64,000 bases of DNA from Erodium maritimum (GCA_963921825.1 OY997588.1:125457203-125521202), one strand, 5' to 3'. Shown: positions 1-13,370, numbered from the stretch's first letter. The notes: generated by a model not told the origin, from the letters alone. Numbers and translations are program-made.

Positions 1-115
1 AACACACTCATAAACTCACAATAATGGAAATGAATACAATTTTTAAAGAAAAATGGCCAAAATAAGTAGAAATGAGTAAATGACAGAGCCAGATCTACCG
101 GGACTGTATCGGGTC

Positions 116-123
116 TATAAATA
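116..123 (+). promoter_or_regulatory. TATA box of the methionine synthase gene
   Basis: TATAAATA lies about 30 bases before a pyrimidine-rich stretch (about 145-170) that would suit the transcription start. The putative leader exon then runs to 242, where AAG|GTACC gives a donor site. The matching acceptor is ..AATCAG at 886-891, two bases before the ATG at 894. The leader intron is therefore about 649 bases (243-891) and contains a short GTTGGA hexamer repeat at about 417-450. The TATA match is seen directly; the start site is inferred. Confidence 0.6.
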
Positions 124-893
124 AGCAGCAGACCACTCGTCCCAAATCGCGCTTCTCTTCTCTCTATCTCCATCGAACCAGCGAGGAAGACGAAACAGTC
201 TTCGAACCTCTCCCTCCCTATCATATTTCTAGTGCCCTCAAGGTACCTCTCTCCGTTCAATTCAGTTTCTGCTTGCATCATGTAGCTCTGCCTCCGTTTG
301 ACTTCATTTCTCATTTGGCATATGCTCTGCATTTCTTCGGATTTCGAAGCTTTATCTTGGTTTTTCTTAGAGATCTACTTCGTCAGTGTGCATGGTGTAG
401 CCGTTTTCGCTTCTAGAGTTAGAGTTGGAGTTGGAGTTGGAGTTGGAGTTGTAATTGTTGGGCTCATCTGCTGATCTAGATCTGGCTACTGATAGATCGA
501 TCGATTAATCTATGATTTCTTCTTCTTCATGTAGATCTGATCCGTCAATTTTGTGGTTTTGAAGATTTTGTCACTATTTGTACATTTTGGGTAACTTCAG
601 ATTAGATCCGATGTAGTTAGTTAAGTTGGTTGGTCCCTTTGCTACTAGGAATCAAATACTTGTTGAAGTAAATTATGTGAACTACTAAGTCTAGAAATTC
701 TCAGCATGTTCTTTTCATGGTTCTCTCGACTCAAAATCGATTTTTCAATTGTATTTCGGGACATGGGTGCTCTGTTACACGCAGTACTGTTGGAACTGCT
801 TGTTTTAATTACAAACGATCAATTTGAGTTTTAGATCTGGTGGTCACGGAGGATCTGACTGTAATTTGTTCTTGTTGATTTGATGAATCAGAA

Positions 894-3800
894 ATGGCGT
901 CTCACATTGTTGGATACCCACGCATGGGCCCCAAGAGAGAGCTCAAGTTCGCATTGGAATCATTCTGGGACAAGAAGAGCAGTGCTGAGGATTTGCAGAA
1001 GGTGTCTGCTGATCTTAGGTCCTCCATCTGGAAGCAGATGTCTGAGGCTGGGATCAAGTACATTCCTAGCAACACCTTCTCCTACTATGACCAGGTGCTC
1101 GACACTACCGCCATGCTCGGAGCTGTTCCCCCCAGGTACGGGTGGAACGGTGGTGAGATCGGGTTTGACACATACTTCTCCATGGCCAGAGGTAATGCCT
1201 CTGTGCCTGCCATGGAAATGACTAAGTGGTTCGACACCAACTAGTAAGTTATCATGACTCGTCTTTTAAAAAGCAATTTCAAGTGTTTAGGTATTGGTTT
1301 TTGCTTACTAAAACTTGATTGTTGTGTGAATCCACAGCCACTTTATTGTGCCTGAGTTGGGTCCTGAGGTTAACTTCTCTTATGCCTCTCACAAGGCAGT
1401 CGATGAGTACAAGGAGGCCAAGGCGGTATGTTATATCATCTCCATTCACTTTTACTAGTTACTCTGTTTTGATTTCTGATCACTTGGATGCATTATCATT
1501 TGAAATCTTGGGAAGACAGGAGTACCCATGATAATTGTCAATTTGCATTATTTTTTATTTGTTTAAGGGAGAGTAATGCTTAAACTTCAAGAAAGTGAAT
1601 GTTTTCACATATTCAAATTATGAGTTAGGAAATTATCCATAAAAGATTGTTCATAAGTGAAGCATCTCTAACTAGATGAGAATCATAGCACATAAGAAAT
1701 AAAGTGTACAGGGGATCTTCAGTATCATTAGTAGAATCAGTGGGAATGAGTACTGCATATTCAACATGAAGTCTGTATACTTTCCGTCAATATAGCAGAA
1801 TGTCTAACCTTAACTCTTTATACTTTTCGGTGCAGCTTGGAGTTGACACTGTCCCTGTCATCATTGGCCCAATCTCCTACTTGTTGCTATCCAAGCCTGC
1901 CAAGGGTGTTGAGAAAACCTTTGATCTCCTATCTCTTGTGCCCAAAATCCTTCCCATCTACAAGTAAGGAATTGAACTTCTACGTAGATTGTATTCCTCA
2001 CTGCGACACTGTCCACAGAACTCTTATGATTTACTCCTGGTATGTACAGGGAAGTTGTATCTGAGTTGAAGGCAGCTGGTGCTTCCTGGATCCAATTTGA
2101 TGAGCCCACCCTTGTCTGGGATCTTGACTCTTCCAAATTGCATGCATTCTCTTCAGCCTATTCTGCACTAGAATCAACTCTTTCTGGTTTGAATGTTGTT
2201 GTTGAAACCTACTTTGCCGATGTGCCTGCAGAGGCATTCAAGACCCTTACCTCTTTGAAGGGAGTTACTGGTTTTGGATTTGATTTGGTTCGTGGAACCA
2301 AAACCCTTGATCTGATCAAGGGTGGATTCCCATCGGGAAAATATCTTTTTGCTGGTGTAGTTGATGGAAGGAACATCTGGGCCAATGATCTTGCCGCTTC
2401 CCTCTCTACCCTCCAGGCTCTTGAGGGCATTGTTGGCGCAGGTAATTATTTTTTTATGCATTTTGTGACCTATGAATGCTTATATTCTATCTTGTCACAT
2501 AATTAATGATCGAACTAATTGTTTCAGACAAACTTGTTGTCTCCACCTCCTGTTCTCTTCTCCACACTGCTGTGGATCTAATCAACGAGACTAAGTTTGA
2601 CCAGGAACTAAAATCATGGTTTGCTTTTGCTGCTCAGAAGGTTGTTGAAGTCAATGCCTTGGCAAAGGCCCTGGTTGGACAGACAGATGAGGTACCTTTT
2701 TGTTTTGTTGACATTTAACTGATATAGATGGCAAAATAAGATCATTGTTTCTTTTATTTGTACTGTTACATTAACAAGGTTGTCACTCAAGTTTCATTGG
2801 TATAATAGTTAATAATCAGCCTTGAGTTGGAATAACTTTTATCTTTTTGCTGAAACAAGATTGTTGCACCAAAATTTCTAAGCCACTTCAACTATCTTTT
2901 GTTTTCTTGCTTGAGTATGTTTGGATTGTGAACCGATATGCAAAATTTATAGCAATTCCACCATAGCTCATCAGCTCTTATATATTTGCCTCATAACTCA
3001 CTGTTTGCCATACTATATTTTCAGGCTTTCTTCTCTGCCAACGCTGCTGCTCTGGCTTCAAGGAAGGCCTCCCCAAGGGTGAACAATGAGGCTGTTCAGA
3101 AAGCTGTGAGTGCTCCAATGAATATAATTTGTTTTCATCCTATTACTTTTTCACTTTATTTTTTGTATGTAATTGTTATCATGCGGTTACATTGTACTGA
3201 CAATGACTTGCTCTCTTTCTTTCCTAGGCTATTGCTTTGAGGGGATCTGACCACCGCCGTGCTACCAATGTCAGTGCCAGGCTTGATGCCCAGCAGAAAA
3301 AGCTCAACCTCCCAATCCTCCCAACCACCACCATTGGTTCCTTCCCACAGACTATCGAGCTCAGGAGAGTTCGCCGGGAATACAAGGCCAAGAAGTGAGT
3401 TAATCTAAAAAGATTGTCCCACCTTTGTCCTCTTCTGTTTGTTTTTTGATTGTCTTTTATTAATGTTTGATTATGTTGATTCATGTAGGATCTCTGAGGA
3501 GGTATATGTTAAAGCAATTGAGCAGGAAATCAGCAAGGTTGTTAAGCTTCAGGAAGAGCTTGATATTGATGTTCTTGTCCATGGAGAGCCTGAGGTGAGC
3601 TCTCATTTCTGCATAACATTATTAGAATAGAAGATGGTTTCACACATCCATTAACTCTGTTATTTATCACTGCAGAGGAACGATATGGTTGAGTACTTTG
3701 GAGAGCAGTTGTCAGGTTTTGCCTTCTCTGTCAATGGGTGGGTGCAGTCCTACGGTTCTCGCTGTGTCAAACCACCAATCATCTATGGTGATGTGAGCCG

Positions 3801-4671
3801 CCCCAACCCAATGACTGTCTTCTGGTCCTCCAAGGCTCAGAGCATGACTTCCCGCCCAATGAAGGGAATGCTTACTGGTCCCGTCACCATTCTCAACTGG
3901 TCCTTCGTCCGTAATGACCAGCCCAGGTATTAAAACTTGTGATGAATTGATGAGAAGCTATATGTTTTTTTTATTAAACTAATACCTCCAACCTTATATA
4001 TGTATTTGCAGATTTGAAACTTGCTACCAGATTGCTTTGGCTATCAAGGACGAAGTTGAGGATCTAGAGAAGGCTGGCATCACCGTTATTCAGATCGATG
4101 AGGCTGCTTTGAGAGAGGGGGTGCCTATCAGGAAATCTGAGCAAGCTTTCTACTTGGAATGGGCAGTCCACTCCTTCAGGATCACCAACTGCGGTGTCCA
4201 TGACACTACCCAGGTTCATTTCAAATCCACTTGCAATCTCACATTTTTGAACTATAGTGATTCTATTAGTATGATACTCAATTTGTTTTCAAATGTTGAC
4301 AGATCCACACACACATGTGCTACTCCAACTTCAATGACATCATCCACTCCATCATCGACATGGATGCCGATGTCATCACCATTGAGAACTCTCGGTCTGA
4401 TGAGAAGCTACTCTCAGTCTTCCGTGAGGGAGTGAAGTATGGTGCTGGAATTGGGCCTGGTGTGTATGACATTCACTCTCCAAGAATCCCATCAACAGAG
4501 GAGATTGCTGACCGCATCAACAAGATGCTTGCAGTGCTCGAGACCAACATCCTATGGGTTAACCCCGATTGTGGTCTCAAGACCCGCAAGTACGCAGAGG
4601 TGAAGCCGGCCCTCAGCAACATGGTTGCTGCAGCCAAGCAACTCCGCACCGAGCTTGCCAGTGCCAAGTGA
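894..4671 (+). CDS. MS1: 5-methyltetrahydropteroyltriglutamate-homocysteine methyltransferase (cobalamin-independent methionine synthase)
   Basis: Makes methionine by moving the methyl group of 5-methyl-tetrahydrofolate (polyglutamate) to homocysteine without cobalamin; this is the last step of methionine synthesis and feeds the S-adenosylmethionine cycle in the cytosol. Coding exons that keep the frame with GT-AG borders: 894-1243, 1338-1425, 1836-1963, 2050-2441, 2528-2691, 3025-3105, 3228-3394, 3489-3594, 3676-3926, 4012-4213, 4303-4671. They total 2298 bases, or 765 residues plus stop, the usual plant length. The protein starts [20 protein letters not shown] and ends LASAK. The zinc ligands expected for the family are all present: His647 and Cys649 (HTHMC), Glu671 ([10 protein letters not shown]) and Cys733 ([10 protein letters not shown]). 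There is no transit peptide, so this is the cytosolic type (MS1/MS2 class). Nothing is broken. The assignment to the MS1 paralogue rather than MS2 is not certain. Confidence 0.97.
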
Positions 4672-5457
4672 GAGAGATGAGATGGAAATCATCCCATGTA
4701 CACCTCCAAGTCATTGATTCTTAAATGGTTTTCCCCAATAACTGTGGTTTTTAAGATATATATTCAGTAGGCATGAAATGCTCTATGAGCCAATTTTATT
4801 TTTCCTGTATCCTGCCTTGTATTTCTATTTTGGGTTCTGGCATGTATCACAACATACAAAAAAGGAAAAAAAAAATGTCATTACCGGTTTGTGTTTCACA
4901 GATGTCATGTCTCTATTTCTTTACCTTGCATTGACTTTGATTTGCTCTCAAATGAAAATATAATAATGTACAACCACAGCTAATGTCATTCAGCTGATAT
5001 TGTAATATCTTCCAAGCCTGAAATGTTTTGTTAAAGCATAAAATGTTAAGAGGAATGCACAGAAGCGAACTTCAAAATATAATGCTTTATTCGGAAGCAT
5101 TACATATTATCAGTAATAAGTTGTTACTGATAATTTTTTTTTTATTACTGTGTTTCAGTGAAAGAGAAACATGTCAAGAGTAGTCTTCTTTTCCGAATTA
5201 CACCAGAAATGTCACAACCCTCAATGAATCAATCAAGCAAGCCAAAAATCTAAATTCATATTCATTTACTCATTAACTTTCTACTTTCTTTTCCTTTCTT
5301 GAGTATCACAATAATATGAATGTTGAGAGTAATTGCTGCCCTGACAGTCTCCATTAAATATGTATGTATGTATACAATATACATGATTATATGCTATATT
5401 ACAGTCGTATATTCATGGAATCAGCTCCACAGTACATGTACTATTGGTACAGTAACT
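4672..5457. other. 3' flanks of two convergent genes
   Basis: AT-rich spacer between the stop of methionine synthase and the stop of the DUF3110-like gene on the other strand. It should hold both 3' untranslated regions. I see no coding potential, and no convincing transposon ends. Confidence 0.5.
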
Positions 5458-7715
5458 TCACTCTGCATCCTCTTGGTCTTCAAGGGATCGCTTGCGTGCC
5501 CTCAGGTTAAGCTCTAGACTTCGAGGTAAAGGTGGTGTCCGACCTCTGCGAAACAGAACTGCTAGTGCCCTCATTTTACGGCAAAGATCAAATACCTGCA
5601 TTAAAATTTGGCACCATTAAGCACCACTATACTAGATTTTTGGTCAATCTGTTTATCAAATTTAGATGTTTGTCCAGGAGACTTTGGTCATCCGGGGAAG
5701 GGGGGAAGGCTATCCCCATCAACTAGCTCAATTATGTAGTAGAAAGAATTACAAATATAATTTAAGATGAGAAAGGGTTTAAAGGGTTCTCAGTTTCTTA
5801 CTGACGAGGCTTCGATCTCAGCAACGCCTTCACAACCTTGACCTCCTCCCTCCAGTAAGTCACAATATTTTGCAGCTTCAGTCTCATCTTCAAATACCTG
5901 CATGTAACAAAGGATTTAGTTTTTTTGGCTAATAGGACACTCCCCTTCTTGAAATAAGTGGTCACTCGTTACCCCATGTTTCGTATTCTCACTACTCAAA
6001 TTGTTATATAACTAACTTATGAAGAGACGTTATTGATAATCCATATCTAGTTAACTACTCATTCAATTCCAAAATAAGTGTCCACTTTATTTCCAGCAAA
6101 ATTAAGGAGTGGTGGAGTTAGTGACCCACTTTCCTACCATGTTTTGGAACATTCATTTTAGGGAAGGTGAACATATATATTGAACCGGAAGGAATAACTA
6201 AAAAGAAAGATGGGACACTTGGTTTAAGAGAACTCGACATTTATTTTAGGACGAAGGAAGTATTAGCTATTTGTATTTAGCAGAAGGAAAGACATTTTAA
6301 ACGTTATACAAGTTCGAACTTAGAGCTACATTGGTAGCAACTAAACAAGCAAGATCCACATGACCTGATCACATCTAATACAAGATACATAACCACTTAA
6401 CCAGACATTCCAGGTTCCTAATATTTCATGTTCTATGTGTAATCCATTATCCCACTCAACTAAGCTTATCTATATCAATAAGTGTTAGTGAAAAGATATA
6501 AAGGTAAAGATCTAGAAACTTACAAGCACTCCCTCCCTTACATCCTCCACTAGCATCTGGAACTTTGTTCCATCTCTTGACTGTTTAGGTTGATTAGGTC
6601 TCCACTTTCCTCCTTTGGAAAATAATTGCCCAAGCTCTCTTTCAACTTCACTGTCTCAAAAATCAAAATCTAAGTTAAAGCAGAGGGAACTGTTGATAGG
6701 AGGGGAACAACACTAGAGGTCTAAATCCAAATGAATACCTGCGGTTTCTTCTAGTTTTCATAGTGCACAGCTGGTTTTTCCTATGAGTTAGAACATATAC
6801 CGGCTTTGAAGAATCTCTCCAAGGATTGGACTCCAGTACTGCACCCAAAAGGGGATAAAGAAGCAAGCAAAGAACAAGTACAGTACAAGCTAATTTTCAA
6901 ATAATGCTATGCTCTAATTGTTGAACTTTACAGGCCATGCCTCTAATATTAGTAAGGCATTAGAAACTCTGCTTGAATAGACATTACAACCACAACTGAA
7001 GTAGACAGATCTAGTCGGAATAAAGGACAAAAGATAAAATTTGAACCTAGAACTTCAATTTTTCTTTGACAGAAATTAGAAATGCACAAAAGGTAAATAT
7101 CATCAATCAAGCCTCACCAACTGCAAAAGCAATGATTTTCAATGGCAGAAAATCACGTCTAAGTACACAATATGTAAGATTGAAGGATAGCACGGACATA
7201 GATCCTGTGAAATTATCCATTTCTTTCCAGAACAAAGGGATCACAAATTCTAAGCAAAAGATCACCGACCAGACTACACAGAGCAACAATAAAATTGAAG
7301 AAAGCAGAAAAGAAGCTATAGAAGTAAGCAGCATACCATCATAGCTGCTACTATCGAACGTCTGGTGTAGGTGTCTTCGCATGTCATAAGCACGCGACGA
7401 AACTTGCTTCACAAACTCATCGGAAGTACCTGGAATCGTACCGTCCAGGTGAAGCGCCCTCTCCAAATCCTCCTTTCCGTCATCGCAGTCACCACCTCGT
7501 GCAGCGTCACCGCTCAATTCACAAGAAATACGGGCGGTTTTCCTCCTGGAAAGCTTCGGAGAGAACCGAAAGCCGGAGAAGGAGGCAAGGTGAGGAACAC
7601 TGCGGTTGTGCATCATAGAACGCGAAGACACGGGAACCACGCGCCACCGCCGGAGGCGGAGGTTGTTACTCGGAGGAAGCACGATGGAAGGAGAAACAGA
7701 GGAGAGCGAGTCCAT
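5458..7715 (-). CDS. DUF3110-like protein, probably chloroplast-targeted (function unknown)
   Basis: Five exons on the minus strand rebuild a 279-residue protein with correct GT-AG borders: 7337-7715, 6739-6838, 6524-6650, 5802-5897, 5458-5595. The ATG at 7715 is the first in frame. The N-terminus (MDSLSSVSPSIVLPPSNNLR, then Arg/Ser-rich up to about residue 75) looks like a plastid transit peptide, and is followed by an acidic patch. The core starts with VYVLTHRK at about residue 136. It continues with VLVFEDETEAAKYCDLLEG at about 201-219 and VAEIEASSVFDLCRKMRALA. The beta-strand plus [V]FEDE..A..Y..LLE pattern is that of the DUF3110 family, known from cyanobacteria and plastids. The C-terminus is basic (LRARKRSLEDQEDAE). 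No enzyme motif is visible. The gene model is firm; the family name rests on motif memory. Confidence 0.8.
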
Positions 7716-8110
7716 GGCGCAAATAGATGTTCCTCCGAAACTGGATCGCTTGCTATCTCTCTGTTGTCTCAGAGGAATATCAAATATGATCGAGCAGGGG
7801 AGAATTGAGCGGAGAGAGGTGGGCAAGTTTGCTTCGTGAATCTGGAAAATGAGATTCTTAATTCCTTGCGGTTCTCTTCTTTCTGTCGGGTCTCTGTGGT
7901 GGGTCCGACGTAGACTCGGGTTGGATTATCAACATCCATGGTTCGGGCACAACCGGAGCCCCGGTAACACGAATGGCATTCGCAAGTGGAAGTTTTATTT
8001 TTATTAAGGCGAAAAAAAGATCAACATGATCAGGTTGTTGTTTGTCCACGTCACGTGTACTCCTATAATTGAAGGTTACACAAAAAAAAATCAGATAATA
8101 ATTATAAAAT
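7716..8110. other. upstream region of the DUF3110-like gene
   Basis: Contains the presumed 5' leader and promoter (minus strand) of the DUF3110-like gene. The ORFs here are short and do not look coding. I see no clear TATA box. Confidence 0.35.
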
Positions 8111-8474
8111 AGGGTTAAATGTAAAAATCTATTTTAAAATATTGGTCATAAAAACAAACGGTTCAAAATATAAAAGTGTCAAATGAAATACTTCATGTAT
8201 TTATGAATTAATCACATATCATTCACGTCTTTTATTTTTTTTGATCGAAAATAGAGGATATTATATCTTTAAAAATCTTCGCAGACTGGCAACATCTGAG
8301 TATCGAAATGAATGCTTTATAGTTTGGTTACATATCATTTACATGTTTTTATGAATTGGAAAAATTTAAAATTTTGATGTAAATTTTGTTCAGTATGTGA
8401 TCAATTTTAATCAATATTTTAAAATATCTGAATATACGTCACCAATAATTTAGAATAAAATATTCTATTTAACC
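8111..8474. mobile_element. MITE-like element with terminal inverted repeats
   Basis: The left end AGGGTTAAAT..TATTTTAAAATATTGG is matched by the reverse complement of the right end (..CCAATAATTT..TATTTAACC). Just outside are TTATAAAAT (8102-8110) and TTATAAGAT (8475-8483), an 8 of 9 match, the target duplication size of Mutator-like elements. It is AT-rich with no coding capacity. Confidence 0.5.
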
Positions 8475-9127
8475 TTATAAGATATACGTAAAATGACTTA
8501 TTTTCCGCTTAACTCATCATCTTTATATGTTTCTCATTTAATGTTTATTTCATCTAAATACAAACAAAGTGTTAGAACCACTATGGTAGAGTATGGTTTG
8601 GTCATCGTAAGCTACTCATCGTAAGAGCAACAATGAGTTAACCGCTGAGCATTCCGCATAACTATCGACGGGGACTTGCACACAATCGAATTTGGTTTTT
8701 AAGTTCAAAAAATGATGTTCAGAGAATGATATCTAACAATTCCAAATAGGCACATCCCTTTTTTCATGTGTTAGAGCACAGATGTTCAAGTAGTTTAGAT
8801 TGATCGGTAAGAACCGATCGATCCCACAAGGAGTTTACTATAAGTTAGGTCTATGGAAATCTAGACTAGGGTTGTCACCAGGTACTCTAGATATGCACCT
8901 GTTAAGATAATGAGGTTGTTGGCGTTGGTGTAAGTGTGGTAAGAGTTTTTTTTAGGGGGGGAGGGGGTTACTCTACTAGTCTCTATATACATGATACCAT
9001 ATAGGACACAAGAAACATACAAGGAGTCGGTCACATGTATAAGTCAACGTGAACTCCAATTAATGTAAGGACAAATTAATTGATGATTGAAGTCAATTAT
9101 TGCTTCTCTTATGATCCCGGACATGTC
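8475..9127. other. AT-rich spacer, no gene seen
   Basis: No ORF with recognisable content and no transposon ends that I could define. A G-run sits near 8955-8967. Confidence 0.4.
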
Positions 9128-9135
9128 TCTCATGA

Positions 9136-9856
9136 TAAAGGGTGGGCAAAGGTCGGTTAACCAACCATCACCCCACCTCCCACCCCCAAAATGAAGTGTC
9201 CCGGTGTTTCAATAATCATCATCGACACTAGAATAAAAACTACAAAAATTTACAATTTTGACAACTCAAATTCCGGTCGATTTTCTGGTTTAAATCAACC
9301 TACCAGAAGTTGAAAACGGAGCATAAGAGATTGAGCAGTTCTACCAGAGCTTGAAGACGAGGATGACTGGTGCTGATTATAGTTGAAGATAGCTAAAGTA
9401 AAGTGATGTTCTCGTTTACGGATTGTGATATATTAATTAAGGGCATGAAATACTTTCCAAGCTTAGTTTATAGTGAGCTGGACCTTTAGTTTGTAGATTT
9501 TATGCTAGCTTTATGCGGGCTCAAGTCAATTGATGTTTGTAGGTCTAAATTATAAATTGGTTAATCAAAAAATAATGATAACAAAAGAAATAATTAATAG
9601 ATTTGGGTATGAAATATTAATGGGTGTTGGGTGATATGTCAAGTATTAATGGATTGATACTGACATGGTTAGTGATCTGGTTGGTTTCGACCCACTATCG
9701 GTATAGCATATCGTGGGCCGAACTCTGATCACATTGTCACCGATCAGATGTTTTTGACACTGCAAACACACTTGAATCCACCAGTTTCATTTTTTCATTG
9801 TCGATAACGATTGAATTGGTCGGTTTTTGACGGTGTGGATCTTTTTACCCACCCAT
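9136..9856. mobile_element. hAT-type non-autonomous element (relic)
   Basis: The left end TAAAGGGTGGGCAAAGG and the right end ..TTTTTACCCACCCAT form inverted repeats of the common plant hAT type (GGGTGGGCA). The flanks carry TCTCATGA (9128-9135) and ACTCATGA (9857-9864), 7 of 8 identical, matching the 8-bp duplication of hAT elements. The inside is non-coding and mutated. Confidence 0.55.
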
Positions 9857-9864
9857 ACTCATGA

Positions 9865-11439
9865 CAATCTAGGTAGGAGACCAAGTCACCGATAAATTCT
9901 ACAGAGTCTGGTCCGACGACTCGAGGTGTCACCCCACATAGTATGAGAGTGGAGACCAATCATTAGAAGGTAATGAACAAGATGTTCTATGATCCGAATG
10001 ATCAATCATCGAACAAGAATTACATTTACTGGTGATTAATTAGTTTAGGTTGAGCCAAAACCCAATCGAGAGCCAAAGAATTATTGGGAATGGTCCACAT
10101 CATCCTTCCCTGAACCCGTCTCTCGACTACATTAAGTTTGACTTAACATCGAAGATATGAAATTCTATAAAAGCAACACTTGATCTCGTGTGAGAGAGAG
10201 CTCCACCAAAAAAATATGATTTCTAGATAAAGAAGTTTAGGGAAGTTGAATCCTACGGAAAGAGGAGGGTTTTTATGACTTAGAGAGCTAGACTAAGACA
10301 TTGCACGGTAAGGAGAATGAAGAGAAGCCAAACTTGAAGAAGAAGAAGAAGAAGAAGAAGAAGAAGAAGAAGAAGAAGAAGAAGAGGTCTTTGGTGTTGG
10401 GTTCTTCAACCCACACATGAGCACTTCCTAGAATTTTCTTATTACTCTTAATTCTTGTAACTCTAGCTCGAATTGTTGAGATATAAGGTTTCATACCCAT
10501 GAAAGCTTGATTTCATGGCTCTGAGTGTTTGAATTTAAGATTAATATTATGAAATTGATGTTTATTTTGTGGTATTTGTGGTGGATTGACGTTTTTTGAA
10601 GACTTCCATACTCTTTTCCTTCCCAATTTATTCTATGTTAAACTCATGATTAGTGTAGTATGAAATTGAGAGATTAATTTGTGTTGTTTGATAATTAATA
10701 ACTCAATGACACAGTTAGTTGTATGAGTTGAGTATTTCTCGATAATCGAGTTGGTTGATTAACAGACTTAGCTAGGAGATTTGACAAATTGAATATACGT
10801 TTGATTAATTGATTGGATGTTTGATTACTTAATTGTGTGTTTAGTTTGATTACGTGGATATGAAGGGAAATGATAGTGGGTGTGAAGTATTTGACTTCTA
10901 GATTAATAAGAAGGATATTTCTTAAATTTTCCAATTAATGAACCCAAGACAAAGTCTTAACTACACCCATGTGATAAAATCGGCTTGTCAATTGAAATTA
11001 TGAATGTTGAGCACCGCAAAGACATGCTCAACACTGAAATAGCTCAAATGACTCCCAAATAGTTGATTTTTTTTTTGGAGGACATGACACGAAGAATGAA
11101 CGAAAGCATTATTGATGGATAGTGGCACGAGTCTCATAAAGGGAAGAAGATAAGGCGTCCGGAAGTTCAACCTCGAGCGGGAGAGCATGAAGAAGTTGAT
11201 AGATCGAAAGCACAAGGAAAGAGATGAATGATTGATGGTTGACTACATAACTCTCAATATGTTGTACATCGAACGTCAATTTCTCTGTCCTTTCCAGATG
11301 TCGAAGGATCTTTTCATATGCATCATGTATGCATTGAGTGAGAGGTACACATAATTTCGTCATCGACCCAATTCTCAAGGGAAGCCCAGCTTCTCTCCAC
11401 ACCAGAAATGAACGAAAATATTTTATAAGATATTTTATT
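9865..11439. other. spacer with a GAA microsatellite, no gene seen
   Basis: Apart from the trinucleotide array at 10336-10386 I find no coding region. The left border of the transposase relic that follows cannot be fixed. Confidence 0.35.
10336..10386 (+). repeat. (GAA)n microsatellite, about 17 units
   Basis: Uninterrupted GAA units seen directly. The long F-run or E-run ORFs across it are an artefact of the repeat. Confidence 0.95.
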
Positions 11440-12165
11440 GTTCATCCAGTGATTCGTTGATGAGTTCTTGCGAATGGTCGAGACAATTGTGTTGGAATGC
11501 GTTTGGAAGTTCTACTTGGGCTTCATCAAGATTTTTGGCCGAACATATTTACGACACCTAAACGAAGAAGATGTTCAACGTTTATTGAAAATCAACGAAA
11601 CACACGGCTTCCCGGGGATGTTAGGGAGTCTCGATTGCATGCATTGGGAGTGGAAGAACTTTGTAGTAGCATGGGCTGCACAATTCTCGTGAAGAGTTAA
11701 TGAGGATGTCTCCACGATCATGTTGGAAATCGTTACATCACCTGTGGATATGACATACGTATTTTGGAACCATGGGCTTGAACAACGACATCATCATGTT
11801 GAACAAGTCAACACTTTTTGCGCATGTGGTTCGAAGCTTCACTCTATCGGGTTGTTTTACGGTGAACAACCACGAATACACAACATCTTATTACTTGATT
11901 GATGATATTTATCTTCATTGGGTTGCATTTGCGAAAACAATACCATGTCCACAACATACAAAGAAAAAATGTTTTTCTAAATTCAAAAAGGTGTCGAAGA
12001 AGGATATCGAACAAGGATTTGGAATTTTACATGCTCGTTTTCATACCATCACTCGTTCGAACCGAATGTGGGATAGGAATTCACTCACAGTGATCATGTC
12101 TTCTTACATTATCCTCCATCACATGATTTTTGGGATGAACAACGTCCATAACTCATTTATCTATT
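11440..12165 (+). pseudogene. PIF/Harbinger transposase relic (HARBI1/ALP1-like nuclease)
   Basis: The reading begins SVDEFLRMVET and includes HGFPGMLGSLDCMHWEWKN (frame 2 from 11468), the diagnostic block of plant Harbinger nucleases with the first catalytic Asp. It is interrupted by a stop at 11690-11692. After a frameshift near 11772 it continues in another frame: GLNNDIIMLNKS (second Asp), NNHEYTTSYYLIDDIYLHW, FAKTIPCPQ, and KDIEQGFGILHARF (catalytic Glu). It ends with the helix MSSYIILHHMI. All three DDE residues survive, but the gene cannot be translated. No terminal repeats could be set around it. Confidence 0.85.
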
Positions 12166-12399
12166 TGAGAATGTGGGTGCATCCACCACAACGACCCACC
12201 GAGACCCACCCCAAACAGTGAACATCACAAGTAGCATAGAAAATCAAGCAAAGCTCTGTGATCAAGAAGTTCATAACTGTCTCAAAGACAACCTCATCAA
12301 GCACATTTGGGATACATTTGGGATACATTTGGATACTACAAGCACAATTAGGCTAATGCAAGGCAACGTTTTGTATTAAAAAATTAATGAAATTTTAGT

Positions 12400-13352
12400 T
12401 TGAAAATATATGTTTAATTTATGAATTCCAGCTGAAGACTTGATATGGACATAAAAAGGCATCGGTTTTGGATGTTTTTATCCCACATTCTTGAGCTTTT
12501 TAGTCTCAGTGTTGCATAATTTGGTACGCTTTTCCCTCGTTACTCGTACGTTGTCTCTCATTGTGTTTTGTAGGTGATTTGATCGAAAAATGGTTAAAAT
12601 GGAGGAAAAATCGTTTAAAGGAGTTTTGGAAGCTATTTGATCTTGTGAAGGGAATAAATTCCTCATACGAACTACGAATTGTCTCATATAATTTATCAAA
12701 TCAAAGGGAATTAAGAGATCTACAACTTTCATCAAGGGGTCATCTCTGTCTGTGCTCGTTTTGCTATCGGTGGCAGGCTCCAAACGGGTCGTTAAGCTAC
12801 GCGCCCATGGCAGAAAAACGGGCTGTAATCTAGCCCGCCCCATTCCTCGCTCAGGGCCGCACGCTGAGCTAGTTTTCCAGATCCGATTTTAAGAGGAAAC
12901 AAATGCAATTTTCCTCTTTCCAAGTCCGATTTTGAGGAGAAAAAGACCATCGAAACTCCTATAAATAAGGGAGAGGTAAGTTAGAAGGGGAGAACTTGTA
13001 TTGGGCATAATCCTAGGTTTCAGAGAGATTGAGAGATAAGGCTTGGGTTTTGGTGAGAGAGAAGAGCTTCGTTGCAAAGATTGAAGCAAACTATTGAGAT
13101 TCCATCAGTGAATTGGTATTTTGTATCAACTTTACCTTTCAAATATGTTTTTCTCTTGTTCATCTTCTTTTTTGTGTTCTTCCTTTATCTTCATGAGCTG
13201 AATTTCCATTTATCTAGGGCTAGGGGAAACAATATGATGAAATAATTCAAAGCTTTCATGTTTACTCTTTGCAATTTGTGTTTAGGTTATTGTTTGCATG
13301 ATTTACACTTAATGCTTTGTCAAATTGATCACTTGATAGATGTTTAGGTTTT
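12400..13352 (+). mobile_element. LTR-retrotransposon-like leader, left part (uncertain)
   Basis: Non-coding stretch with a promoter-like CTATAAATA at about 12959-12967, followed by purine-rich leader sequence. Together with 14656-15240 it reads as one continuous non-coding unit once the retroposon at 13371-14637 is removed. Its style (TATA, long leader, TTGGTGCACTTGCCG near 15200) recalls the leader of large Ty3-type plant retrotransposons. No gag or pol is present, so it would be a relic or a large non-coding derivative. Confidence 0.35.
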
Positions 13353-13370
13353 AACATTCAACAATCGAGC
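13353..13370 (+). repeat. target-site duplication, left copy
   Basis: AACATTCAACAATCGAGC, repeated exactly at 14638-14655 right after an A-rich tail. It marks the insertion of the RRM-coding retroposon. Confidence 0.9.

Noticed and set aside
7716-7826. N-terminal extension of the DUF3110-like protein
   Set aside because: The upstream in-frame stretch starts at TTG; the first ATG is at 7715 and opens a good transit peptide.
7371-7839. Plus-strand frames of 145 and 77 codons
   Set aside because: Antisense shadows of exon 1 of the DUF3110-like gene.
10288-10500. Poly-Phe protein frame
   Set aside because: Product of the GAA microsatellite.
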